From Zygnema cylindricum (Eukaryota; Streptophyta; Zygnematophyceae; Zygnematales; Zygnemataceae), in contig JBBHKE010000775.1 in assembly GCA_037447655.1 (NCBI GenBank), positions 225,692 to 289,691 of the forward strand: 64,000 nt of DNA, in the 5' to 3' direction. Below, in pieces: positions 50,847 to 59,804 of this stretch. A program made the translations under genes and the position numbers. The notes beneath the pieces were generated by a model. The model ran no database searches, was not told the DNA's origin, and saw only the letters and a list, made by a program, of their open reading frames with translations. The first letter of the stretch is position 1; each line of letters opens with the position of its first letter.

Positions 50847-51456
50847 AAGCCACATATAGTGATTGATTTTTATGCAAAATTTGTGCATAATTTACACACA
50901 TTATAAGTAATTGTTTAATTGAGACTTTAAAAGTTTTAAGAAGAATGTTTGAAATGTGGGCGTAGTTGTTGGTTGTAAAAAAATACAAAAACAGTTTTTT
51001 GAGTCAAACATATGAATTATGCTATTTTTTTGTACGTAATTTTAGTTACCACCTGTTATTTGCGTCCTTTGTATAGTTTACATGATGACATGGTGTGCAA
51101 TTGAAATTTACACGTTTATTTGTTGCTCTTTTGTGGTTGGTTCTAGTTGAGGTTTGTTTTTATTGTTTTGCAGATTATAAATGGAAATATCACAATTTCA
51201 CAAAGTAAGTGTGAATTTTGTATCATTATGTCTTTTCACCAAAATAGGTTTTAAGCTCAAAGGTTTTGAATGGTCTCCTATATAGTTGTGAATAATCTTA
51301 GAATCGTAACTTTATGTTTCTTTAACAATATTGAAACCATATAAAAATGCACATTGTGATTTTTTTTTGGTTCATATATAACTAGTGTCATTTATTGGAA
51401 TGACGACACATCCGTAAAAGTTTGTAGGTCCAGGTTAGAAAACGTATAGGTGTTCA
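50847..51456. other. No gene seen
   Basis: AT-rich sequence between the transposase remnant and copia C4; probably transposon tail plus flank. Confidence 0.3.
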
Positions 51457-52521
51457 TGTAGAAATCGATGGTTCTTTTAGTATTTTCTAGGTCTAAATTG
51501 GAATACAGAAAGAAGCCGAGGCAGTCTGCCTCTAACTTCTCTCTCCAACTCCCACACTTGTTGCAGTCAATGAGAAGTTGGAAAGGAAGCTAGAGCCATG
51601 GCTACCTAGGCTATCTAGAGGTTTACGGGATATAGATTAGTTGATTTATGGATAGGTAGGTTAATTTGCTAAAAAAGAAGATGTCGGATCCAAGATTTGA
51701 TCTTGGTACTTGCCGTTCGTTAGGACTCCGGTAGCCGGTAGACTTATCTGTTAATCTAGGACAAATGATACATACTATAGGGTTTGATATTTATTTAAAT
51801 GTTGCCACGTAGGATAAATCATTTAACGGCGGATGTTTATGGATACATAGATCCAACTATGTAAAAGTACGGATTATGGTATGGATAAGAAACGAGTACT
51901 ACACATTTTGTTTCTTTTATGAAACAAATACCGCGCAAGTATTTATGGCGGCTACGATTGAAATATGCATTCAATCGGACGGCCCGGAAGAAAGCCGAGA
52001 TCGCGGAAGAGAATCGCGGCGATTTGTGGTCATCGCCACATCGGATGACAAGTGGCACGTTTACGTTGGATTGCGGCATCTTCGAGGATTACTAGACCGA
52101 ATCCGGATATGACATGTGTCGACATTTAGGCCATGTGGTACAATATCCGTACATAAAGTACATCGGCAGCTGTACTTTTGTGTACGGCAGTGTAATATGA
52201 TTTGTGCCGTACATCAGTAGATAGAGTTTTAGAGAGAGACAGGACTTAGAAAAATTTGGTAGAGAGGACCCTCTCTTCCAAATAGCTTCTGTACAAAAGG
52301 TCAACTTTGATCCTCCATAACTTACTGCTCATAAGAGCAAATTCAGGTATTCTTTTTGCTATTTACTCAACGCAGTCTTGCCTTCACAGGGTGAAGGTGG
52401 TCAAAGTTTTTGTATTCCAAGGTGGAAGTTATTCTTGCTGAAACACGAAGGGGTCAGGGTTATCCTAGAGGCTTCTTGCAAGTTGTCCACTCTGAGGACC
52501 TATGGAGGTCTCAGTGATGCA
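51457..52521 (+). repeat. Copia C4 5' LTR (family A)
   Basis: Starts TGTAGAAATCGATGG and ends near GTGATGCA. It aligns with the C1, C2 and C3 LTRs, with U3 palindrome GTACATAAAG...CTTTTGTGTAC near 52150-52186 and antisense tRNA-like segment around 51670-51775. Confidence 0.85.
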
Positions 52522-52851
52522 CGTTATGAGCCCTCCCTCTAGGGAAAGGAGACAAGGGAAAGAGAGGTGGTGGACAAAGGAATGGAGAAGGAGACAACCA
52601 CACCAATAGCAATCGGTTCGGCATTCATGTCACCTATTTCGAGGAGCGAGGAGAATGATACTAATACCTGGGCCTTCAACAATATGGCGGCAAAGCACAT
52701 CATCCTCCGCCATCTTACTCAAGGGGTTGCATGTCCTCATTTGAATGTAGAAAAGGCATCCGATCTCTGGATGACTCTCATAGAGATGTACCGAAGTGGT
52801 TCGATTCATCAACAACAATTGGCTGAATAAAAAGTTAAAGAGTATGTATAG
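52522..52851 (+). pseudogene. Copia C4 gag fragment
   Basis: A mutated primer site (CGTTATGAGCCCTCC) is followed by a deletion and then gag (VDKGMEKETTTPIAIGSAFM, NNMAAKHIILRHLTQG, LIEMYRSGSIHQQQLAE, stop, KVKEYV). It stops at GAGTATGTATAG, where the gypsy LTR is inserted. The rest of C4, if present, lies beyond the right edge. Confidence 0.8.
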
Positions 52852-53335
52852 TGTAAAAAGGGCATGATACACCAATGTCAACACGTTATAGTGCACATCG
52901 GAAAACACCAAGGATCTTCCCGTAGCAACAGCAGGAATCCACAGAACTCACAGACAAGGTTGAGCTTTATTACTTGAGAGAGAGTACAAGGTTGCGCAAG
53001 CTTTGTAGGTCTACTTCAGGTGTCCCATTCACTAGGTCTACTCGCCTATTTAAACTAGCTAAGTGCTAGTCAACCTATTACTATAGAGCTGTACACGTGG
53101 ACCTTCGCGGCCGACCGAGTCTATCCAAAACTTCCTTCTAGAACTATACAGTTCCATCTACATTCTGCGGCGTTGCTATGCTGCGCTGCTGCGCTACTGA
53201 GTTGCTATGCTGCGCTGCTGCGCTACTAAGTTGCTATGCTGCGCTGGTGTAGAATCGCTGCTACGCTGCTGTGGAACCGCAACTATAGCAGCTTAGCCCC
53301 AGCCACTAAGTACCCAATTCTGTAACCCTGTTACA
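52852..53335 (-). repeat. Gypsy chromovirus 3' LTR
   Basis: The plus strand reads TGTAAAAAGGG...CCCTGTTACA, so both ends are TG/CA. A purine-rich tract (AGTGGGAGGCAC on the minus strand, 53336-53347) abuts its start, as expected for a 3' LTR. Length is 484 bp. The 5' LTR is outside the window, so the boundary on the copia side is inferred from where the C4 gag match ends. Confidence 0.7.
53165..53265. repeat. GCTGCG-rich tandem repeat in gypsy LTR
   Basis: The unit GTTGCTATGCTGCGCTGCTG then CGCTACT (about 29 bp) is present about two and a half times. Similar GCTGCG words recur in the upstream coding extension at 54060-54260. Confidence 0.75.
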
Positions 53336-53380
53336 GTGCCTCCCACTAAAGGTTCAGCGTCCCGCTGAACTTTGATTGAC

Positions 53381-54444
53381 TCAGGGAAACTGCAATTGCC
53401 GGAGTATGTCATATGTTTCCTCGCGATACTTTTCGAACTCCTGGCGAAGGGTATCGAGTTGATTTTGGATCTGTTCACATCGAGTCTCCAGTAACGCGAT
53501 GTGGTGATCTGCAGCTTCCAACCGCCTCCGAGTGATGCGTTCCCGAACCTGATTTTCCCCTTCCTCAATGTCGGGTACTTTGGGTTGCTGCGGAACGTCT
53601 GCCGATGCAGGCTCCTCGGGTGCCGGAATATTGGGTTCTTCGGGTTCAGCCACTGGGGGAACATCCTCTGGTTCCTTGTCCGCCGGTTCCCACCGAGGTA
53701 CCTTCCGTAATTTGAAGGATGCGTGTTTCCTTGCAGCTTGGGCCCGCTGTAGAGCATTCCTTCGAGCTAGCTTGAGTACTCGCACCTCAGGGGTGACCTC
53801 CGCTCGAGAGATGATGTCGTGGAGGCGGACATCCCACGAGTGATAATGGCGGAGTAACCCGGGAACGTTAATCCTGTACCTGTAGTTGTCCTCTACCACT
53901 TCCACGAAAGGTAAGGTGTGAGGATTCAGCTGCACATAGCCTTTATGATTATTCCCCAGTATGATGGCGGCGGTATTCCCGGGGGTTGAGGGTTTCACTT
54001 TTGGAGTGTGCGAAGCGTCACAGCGTGCGAGGGTATCGTAGCGTCCAACATTTAGAAAACTGCGCTGCTGCAGCGAAACCGAGGGTTCGTTGTCACCTAC
54101 ATAGTGAAACACAATTGCGTCGTTGCACTTTCCTGTCAGCGCAGCGGTGGTGCTGCGATCCTCTGACGTCATCGTGACCATGTTGCGTTGCGGTGACTGC
54201 GTTGCTACGGCGCTGCGGTGTGGTAACATCGCCGCTGCGGTCCTTTGCTGCGTCCCCAATATGATTGCGATGGTTGCTTCACTGCGATTCGCACCTTTGT
54301 TGCGGCCACTGGGATTGCCCCTCCGGTAAGGCTGAGTATCCTCACTCCGCTGAAACCGGCGCAACAACTCTGGGGAATGCAGATCCTTTTCGTCCACCTA
54401 AGAGTCGTCCTTGGCACCGTAACCCTTCCAACGCACCAAGTATT
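53381..54444 (-). pseudogene. Gypsy pol 3' part: chromodomain end plus long C-terminal extension
   Basis: The frame continues from the gypsy pol interrupted at 60782. LVRWKGYGAKDDS completes the chromodomain; TAG at 54398-54400 stands where Trp is expected, followed by VDEKDLHSPELLRR. Downstream the same frame stays open for about 310 further residues: a basic Ser/Thr/Gln-rich part, a block with YVQLNPHTLPFVEVVEDNYR and GLLRHYHSWDVRLHDI, a Pro/Glu-rich stretch (EPEDVPPVAEPEEP), then a likely coiled coil (ADHHIALLETRCEQIQNQLD and onward) to a stop at 53381. Chromovirus pol usually ends near the chromodomain, so this extension is unusual. It could be a read-through third ORF. Function unknown. 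Confidence 0.65.
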
Positions 54445-55441
54445 TGAAATTCTGTGTCCTCCATTGGACTACAGAAATACAGGAAGCCTCTAGATAGTAT
54501 TTAACTAACCCACTTTAAGCCACAACCACTGCTGCCCAAGAAGGCAAACTGACAATTTGACTGCACCCCTGTGTAGCCTGGACTCCCCTGAGTCCGTAGC
54601 AAAAAGAATCACTGAAAACGGCCAACCAGGCGATAAGTTATGAGCCGGCAAAAATGCCAATTTATACAAAGCTCTCTTAGAGAGAGGTGTCTATCTACCA
54701 AAATATTTTCTAAGTCCTAAATCCCTCTCACAATCCCTATCTACTAAAGTACGAACCAATAGTATTACTGTAAAGTACAGAAAGGTACAATGGCCGATGT
54801 ACTTTCTGTACGGCCGGTGTACGACAAGGCTCTTGAGTGGACGCGTGTCATTTTTCCACTTGTCCGTAGTTTCTCCAGAATTCCCGCGACCGAATGTCAT
54901 CCTTCCACGCGGCGCCACGTCATGCCACGTCCATAAAATCCAAAGTGACCATTCCGCGATCTCGGCGACGACGTGCCCCGTCGGATTAAATCTCACATTA
55001 AATGTCGACCGTTCAAGTATTTGTTTCGTGCGAAGTGACGTTCGCACTAAACTTTAACAAGTTATATGTTCGTTTCGTTTCATATTCTAGTTAAACCATT
55101 TCGGTACTATACAATAGTTTATATAATAATGAAACCCTATATAGTCTATCGGACTTCTACGACAGACTGGTTTAGAGCTAACGGCTAAGCCGCGCTCTAC
55201 CGGTCGGGGGTTCGAGTCCTGCCGGACTCAACCTTTTTGTTGAGAGTGACTTAAGTCACTCTTTAGTCCTTGCTATGGAGCTGAGGCAGCCATGGCTCCA
55301 TCGCTCTCTCTCTCCTTCAGTGACTACAACAAGTATGGGGGAAAGAGAGAAGAGATGGAGGCAGGCTGCCATCATTTCTTATATATATATATTCGCGAAT
55401 TTATTTTAAACTAGAAAATACAAAAACTATTTATTTCAACA
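54445..55441 (-). repeat. Copia B-1 3' LTR
   Basis: Begins TGTTGAAATAAATAG and ends ACAGAATTTCA in minus orientation. The plus-strand tRNA-like segment at about 55158-55232 has an A-box-like TGGTTTAGAGCTAACGG at 55168 and box B GGTTCGAGTCC at 55209. U3 palindrome at 54775-54811. Confidence 0.95.
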
Positions 55442-55452
55442 CTCCCCTTATT
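55442..55452 (-). promoter_or_regulatory. Polypurine tract of copia B-1
   Basis: AATAAGGGGAG on the minus strand lies directly upstream of the 3' LTR start, the position of the plus-strand DNA primer. The same tract is present next to the B-2 3' LTR at 25161. Confidence 0.9.
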
Positions 55453-55454
55453 TT

Positions 55455-58400
55455 CTAGTCTATTTTTAATTTTACTTTTAATCCACATTTTTCCCTGCAG
55501 TATTTTAATTTTGGCGAGGGTACAGGTTTGGTCATCATGTCCGCTACCATTTCTTCATCAGATCTATATACAAGATTCACTATTTTATTCTCAACCTTTT
55601 CTCTTACAAAACTTAATCTTATGTCCATATGTTTAGCCTTAAAATGATGTTTTGGATTTGCTGCAATTGCTATGGCCGCTTGATTATCACAAAATACTTC
55701 ATGCACTCCCTCCTTCATATACCCAAGTTCTTGCAACAAGGACTTGACCCACATCAACTCTTTCACAGCAGAACAAGAGGCCATGTACTCAGCCTCCATG
55801 GTAGACTGAGCAACCACCTTTTGTTGCTTACTGCTCCAACAGCACGCACCTTCCCCAACATACAACACATACCCAGAAGTGCATCGTCTCATAGGTGCGT
55901 CCCCATAACTGGCATCACTCCAAGTAGTGATGTCAGTGTGCTCCCCTCCCAAATGCAACCATAACTCTCTGGTTCCTACCAGATATCTCATGACTCTCTT
56001 GGCTGCCTCCCAATCCCTCTTCCTAGGATCATTCAGACTCCTACTGAGTACTCCAACTGCTGCCGCTATGTCCGGCCTGGTACAATTCATAAAATAGATT
56101 AAACTTCCTACGACCTGTCTATAAGGGATAGTCTTCATAAACTCTCTCTCTTCTGTACTCATTAGATCATCTAAGATCATCACTCCTCCTTCTACACTCC
56201 CATCACTTACTTTTTTCAAGTCCATGGGAGTGGTACAACTGTTAGCTTTTTCCATCTGGAATTTCTCAAGCATATTACCTATTGCTTCTTTCTGAGTAAG
56301 TCTGATAATCTTCTTCCCCCTATCTCTCTCCATCTGAATCCCCAAAATATATTTTGCCTCCCCTAAATCCTTCATATCAAATCTGCTTCTAAGATCTATT
56401 TTTAACTTATTTATCTTTTCCAGGGATTTACTCAACACAAGCAGATCATCCACATAAATTGCAATAAAAATGACACCATTCTCATCTTCAAACATATAGA
56501 TAGAATGGTCAGAGCTGATACGGATATATCCCAGACTGGTAAGAAACTCATCTAGTTTCTTATTCCACTGTCGGGGAGCCTGCTTTAGTCCATATAAGGA
56601 CTTTATGAGCCTGTAGACTTTGCTCTCTTCTCCTTCTTCCACGAACCCCTCGGGTTGTCTCATGAAAATTTCCTCCTCTAACTCACCATTGAGGAAAGCA
56701 GTCTTAATGTCCATCTGATGAATCTCCATGTCTTCCGCTGCTGCCAGACTGAGGAGAATCCTTACTGATGGGAACCGAACAACTGGAGCAAAGGTCTCCT
56801 CGTAGTCAATCCCCTCCTTTTGGGTGAACCCTTTCGCTACCAATCGAGCCTTATATCTCTCAATGGTATTATCTGGGTTCAGTTTTAATTTAAATACCCA
56901 TTTACACCCAATAGGTTTTCTGTCTGGAGGACAATCTGCTAGTTCCCAAGTATTTGCTTCCATGATAGAAACCATCTCATCATTTATAGCTCTAATCCAT
57001 CTTTCCTTTTCTGAACTATTCACTGCCTCCGAGTACGACTGAGGCTCATCAGGGTGAGATAGCTTAGTTACCTTATGAGCGGCTTGTTTTTCCTGTAATC
57101 TTTTGCTGCTCCTCCTTCCTCCCTCAAACTCTGAAGCAGGGATAGATGGAAGTCTTGGATTTCTTCTCACTGTCTCATCGGCTCCCCTGTCCATGGAAAC
57201 CGGTTCTTGTCCTGCCTCTTCTATCTCCTCGAAGTCCATAGGAGTATGTGAGGTTTCCGGTGAGTCTCTTGTATCTTCGATCTCCCCTGAATCTGTAATC
57301 ATGGTTTCACTCATGTCCCTTTCATGAACGACCAAGTTCTCCTCACTATCGGACTCAAATCTGATCCTTATCTTCTTAGTATATTTGAAGGGGTCAAATG
57401 ACTTCCCTTCATCCATGACAACTAAGTGTTTGACCAGAATGATATCTTTCTTTGCTAAGTCATAGACTCTATATCCCTTAACATCCTCATCATATCCCAC
57501 AAAGTATCCAGGTTTTCCCTTAGCATCTAGTTTCCAGTTTTTCCTATCCGTGTCAAGACTGTAAACTTGGCTACCAAATACTTTAAGGTGTGAGATATCT
57601 GGTTTCCTTCCAACCCATCTCTCATAAGGTGTGACTCCCTTTACAGCTGAGGTAAGGACTCTATTCTTAATATAGTTGGCACAGTTCATTGCCTCTGCCC
57701 AAAATCTCTTTCCTATTTTCTTGTCTGCCAACATACTGCATGCACTATCTCCTAGTGTTCTGTTCAATCTCTCAGCTACCCCATTTTGTTCCGGGTTATA
57801 TGGTACAGTTTTCTGGTGTTGCACTCCCTCATCTCTCAGATATTCCTCAAACTGGTTAGAGGTATATTCCCCCCCATTATCACTCCTTATCCTCTTAATA
57901 GGGGTCTCATGCAACTTCTCACTCCAGGCTTTATATTCTTTGAAGTAAGTGGATGCTTCAGACTTATTTTTCAGAAAGTAGACTCTAGAGTATCTAGACC
58001 AATCATCAGTTATTGTCATCATAAACCTCTTTCCTCCAACCGAAGGTACTTTTGCAGGTCCCCAAATATCTGTGTGGACCAAATCTAACACTTTCTCACC
58101 TCTATATGTGGCAGCTTTGGGAAAGGGCAGTTTGTGAGCCTTACCTTGAGCACAACCACTACAATCATCCATCATTTCATTATCCCCAAACTGAATGCCA
58201 TCTACTACCCCAAGCTTTTTCATTTCCTTTAACCTATCAAAATGCACATGCCCCAACCGCTTATGCCAAATCATCACCTTAGGAACACCAACATAGTAAG
58301 CATTCTTCTTTTCATTACTCAAGTTAAGCCTAAACATTCCTTGGCTACCCTTATCTGCAGTGAAGTAAACTTCATTCCCATACTTAGCTGTAAAGACTCC

Positions 58401-59804
58401 CTTTCTGGTGAAGGTATCAAACTCTTTGTCATCTAACACAGACGTAGAGACAAGATTTTTACTCAGCTGAGGAATGTAAAGTACATCTGAGAATGTAAGT
58501 ATAGAGGTCTTACCCTCCACTAAGACTTTCAGATCTACTGATCCCACTAGATCTGTAGTAACCACTCTCCCATCCCCATACTCTATCTCTACAGTAGGAA
58601 TCTTTCGTAGCTTAGTGAAAAGTTCTTTATCACGACACATATGCATGGATGCACCTGAGTCGATGATCCATCCTTCCTGTGGAGCTTCCCGAATTGCTCC
58701 AAGGGCACACTTCTGCCTCCGAGGGATCTCCTTCTCCTCCAGACTTTCGTCAAGAAGAAGCTCCCCATCCTCCTCAGATGACTCATCCTCGATTTCTCCT
58801 GACAATTTTGTAACCACAAGTGCCTTTTTCTTCCCTCCGGAAGAACCCCCTCCACGATTTTCTTGGAGCCTCAGCTCCGACAACTTGACACAATCTGCAA
58901 TAAAGTGTCCCGGCTTTTTGCAATAATGACAAAGACCCTTTGGGGGCCTCTGTCCCCCAGGATTATCTCTTTCCCCTCTATAAGGTTTCTTCGGATCCTT
59001 CCCCCATCGGTCCCCTCCTGCTGCTAGAGCTTGAATGCTCTTTCCTCCTCTCCTAATCTCCATTGTGTTTTCCTGCACAAGTATCATCCTGACTACTGTG
59101 TTCCATTTCCATGAACTATCAGGCATTCCTTGTACTCGGTACACTATGTTTTCGAACTCATCTGGTAATTTCATGATAAGGGTGTTTACTTTCATTTTCA
59201 TTGTACCTGTCCACCCGGCACTTTCCATTTCCATATACAAACAAGAGAGATCATTACAGTAATCTAACATCTTTCCTCCTTTGTAAGTGTAACTCAATAG
59301 TTTTTGCTCAGCCAACTGGAGCTCCTGAATAGTTCCTGCTCTATAAATCTCTACCAAACTCCCCCACAACTCTTCGGCCTTGTAAATGTGAAGATGAGGA
59401 GTGGCCAAACCTTGAGTGAGGTGCCTCAGAATGAAGTTCTTGGCAGCCATGTTTACATCCTCCCACATTTGAGTATCGTTCTCCACAGTCTTCACGGTCG
59501 CCACTCCCGATACTGTGGCAATAGGAGTGAGGGGTGTCTCCTTCCCTTTCTCCTTTTCGGACACACTGCTGTCCCCATCATCTGCCTCCTCCGCTGAGGC
59601 AGCCGTTGTTGCAGAAAACCTTACTCCCCCAAATCCTGGTGGAGTTCCCGAAGGTGGACGTTTCACTTGTCCACTAACGATACCCCAGTATCGTTTTTCA
59701 CACAAAGCTCCCATCATCATGGCTTCCCAATAGATGAACCCAGATCCATTGAAGGTGGGCACCCTAGAGGGTGGGCCCATAACCTGAAATTCTGTGTCCT
59801 CCAT
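55455..59804 (-). CDS. Copia gag-pol polyprotein, 1449 aa, intact
   Basis: Encodes all retrotransposition functions in the copia order. Gag occupies roughly the first 310 residues with zinc knuckle CHYCKKPGHFIADC near 292-305. Aspartic protease DSGAS near 382. Integrase: HHCC finger (H513, H519, C548, C551) and catalytic D579, D642, E678, with 35 residues between the last two as in the D,D-35-E family. RT has YVDD near 1117. RNase H has WSDASYGD near 1297, then EAEYMAS and CDNQAAIAIAANPKHHFKAK. The ATG at 59804 lies within the 5' LTR; codons 1-6 plus two bases of codon 7 come from the LTR, and the primer site is read as part of QVMGPPSR. That start is supported by the in-LTR ATG also present in C2 and C3. 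No stop or frameshift. Single-frame gag-pol is normal for copia. Confidence 0.95.
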   Translation of the reverse strand: MEDTEFQVMGPPSRVPTFNGSGFIYWEAMMMGALCEKRYWGIVSGQVKRPPSGTPPGFGGVRFSATTAASAEEADDGDSSVSEKEKGKETPLTPIATVSGVATVKTVENDTQMWEDVNMAAKNFILRHLTQGLATPHLHIYKAEELWGSLVEIYRAGTIQELQLAEQKLLSYTYKGGKMLDYCNDLSCLYMEMESAGWTGTMKMKVNTLIMKLPDEFENIVYRVQGMPDSSWKWNTVVRMILVQENTMEIRRGGKSIQALAAGGDRWGKDPKKPYRGERDNPGGQRPPKGLCHYCKKPGHFIADCVKLSELRLQENRGGGSSGGKKKALVVTKLSGEIEDESSEEDGELLLDESLEEKEIPRRQKCALGAIREAPQEGWIIDSGASMHMCRDKELFTKLRKIPTVEIEYGDGRVVTTDLVGSVDLKVLVEGKTSILTFSDVLYIPQLSKNLVSTSVLDDKEFDTFTRKGVFTAKYGNEVYFTADKGSQGMFRLNLSNEKKNAYYVGVPKVMIWHKRLGHVHFDRLKEMKKLGVVDGIQFGDNEMMDDCSGCAQGKAHKLPFPKAATYRGEKVLDLVHTDIWGPAKVPSVGGKRFMMTITDDWSRYSRVYFLKNKSEASTYFKEYKAWSEKLHETPIKRIRSDNGGEYTSNQFEEYLRDEGVQHQKTVPYNPEQNGVAERLNRTLGDSACSMLADKKIGKRFWAEAMNCANYIKNRVLTSAVKGVTPYERWVGRKPDISHLKVFGSQVYSLDTDRKNWKLDAKGKPGYFVGYDEDVKGYRVYDLAKKDIILVKHLVVMDEGKSFDPFKYTKKIRIRFESDSEENLVVHERDMSETMITDSGEIEDTRDSPETSHTPMDFEEIEEAGQEPVSMDRGADETVRRNPRLPSIPASEFEGGRRSSKRLQEKQAAHKVTKLSHPDEPQSYSEAVNSSEKERWIRAINDEMVSIMEANTWELADCPPDRKPIGCKWVFKLKLNPDNTIERYKARLVAKGFTQKEGIDYEETFAPVVRFPSVRILLSLAAAEDMEIHQMDIKTAFLNGELEEEIFMRQPEGFVEEGEESKVYRLIKSLYGLKQAPRQWNKKLDEFLTSLGYIRISSDHSIYMFEDENGVIFIAIYVDDLLVLSKSLEKINKLKIDLRSRFDMKDLGEAKYILGIQMERDRGKKIIRLTQKEAIGNMLEKFQMEKANSCTTPMDLKKVSDGSVEGGVMILDDLMSTEEREFMKTIPYRQVVGSLIYFMNCTRPDIAAAVGVLSRSLNDPRKRDWEAAKRVMRYLVGTRELWLHLGGEHTDITTWSDASYGDAPMRRCTSGYVLYVGEGACCWSSKQQKVVAQSTMEAEYMASCSAVKELMWVKSLLQELGYMKEGVHEVFCDNQAAIAIAANPKHHFKAKHMDIRLSFVREKVENKIVNLVYRSDEEMVADMMTKPVPSPKLKYCREKCGLKVKLKID
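59770..59784 (-). promoter_or_regulatory. Primer binding site, half-tRNA initiator Met type
   Basis: GGTTATGGGCCCACC directly abuts the 5' LTR end. It is complementary to GGUGGGCCCAUAACC, which from memory is the anticodon arm of plant initiator tRNA-Met, not its 3' acceptor end. Drosophila copia is known to prime from such an internal site using a 5' half-tRNA. Most plant copia elements instead use TGGTATCAGAGC, complementary to the tRNA 3' end. The site is retained or traceable in C2, C3 and B-2 and degraded in C1 and C4. Confidence 0.85.
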
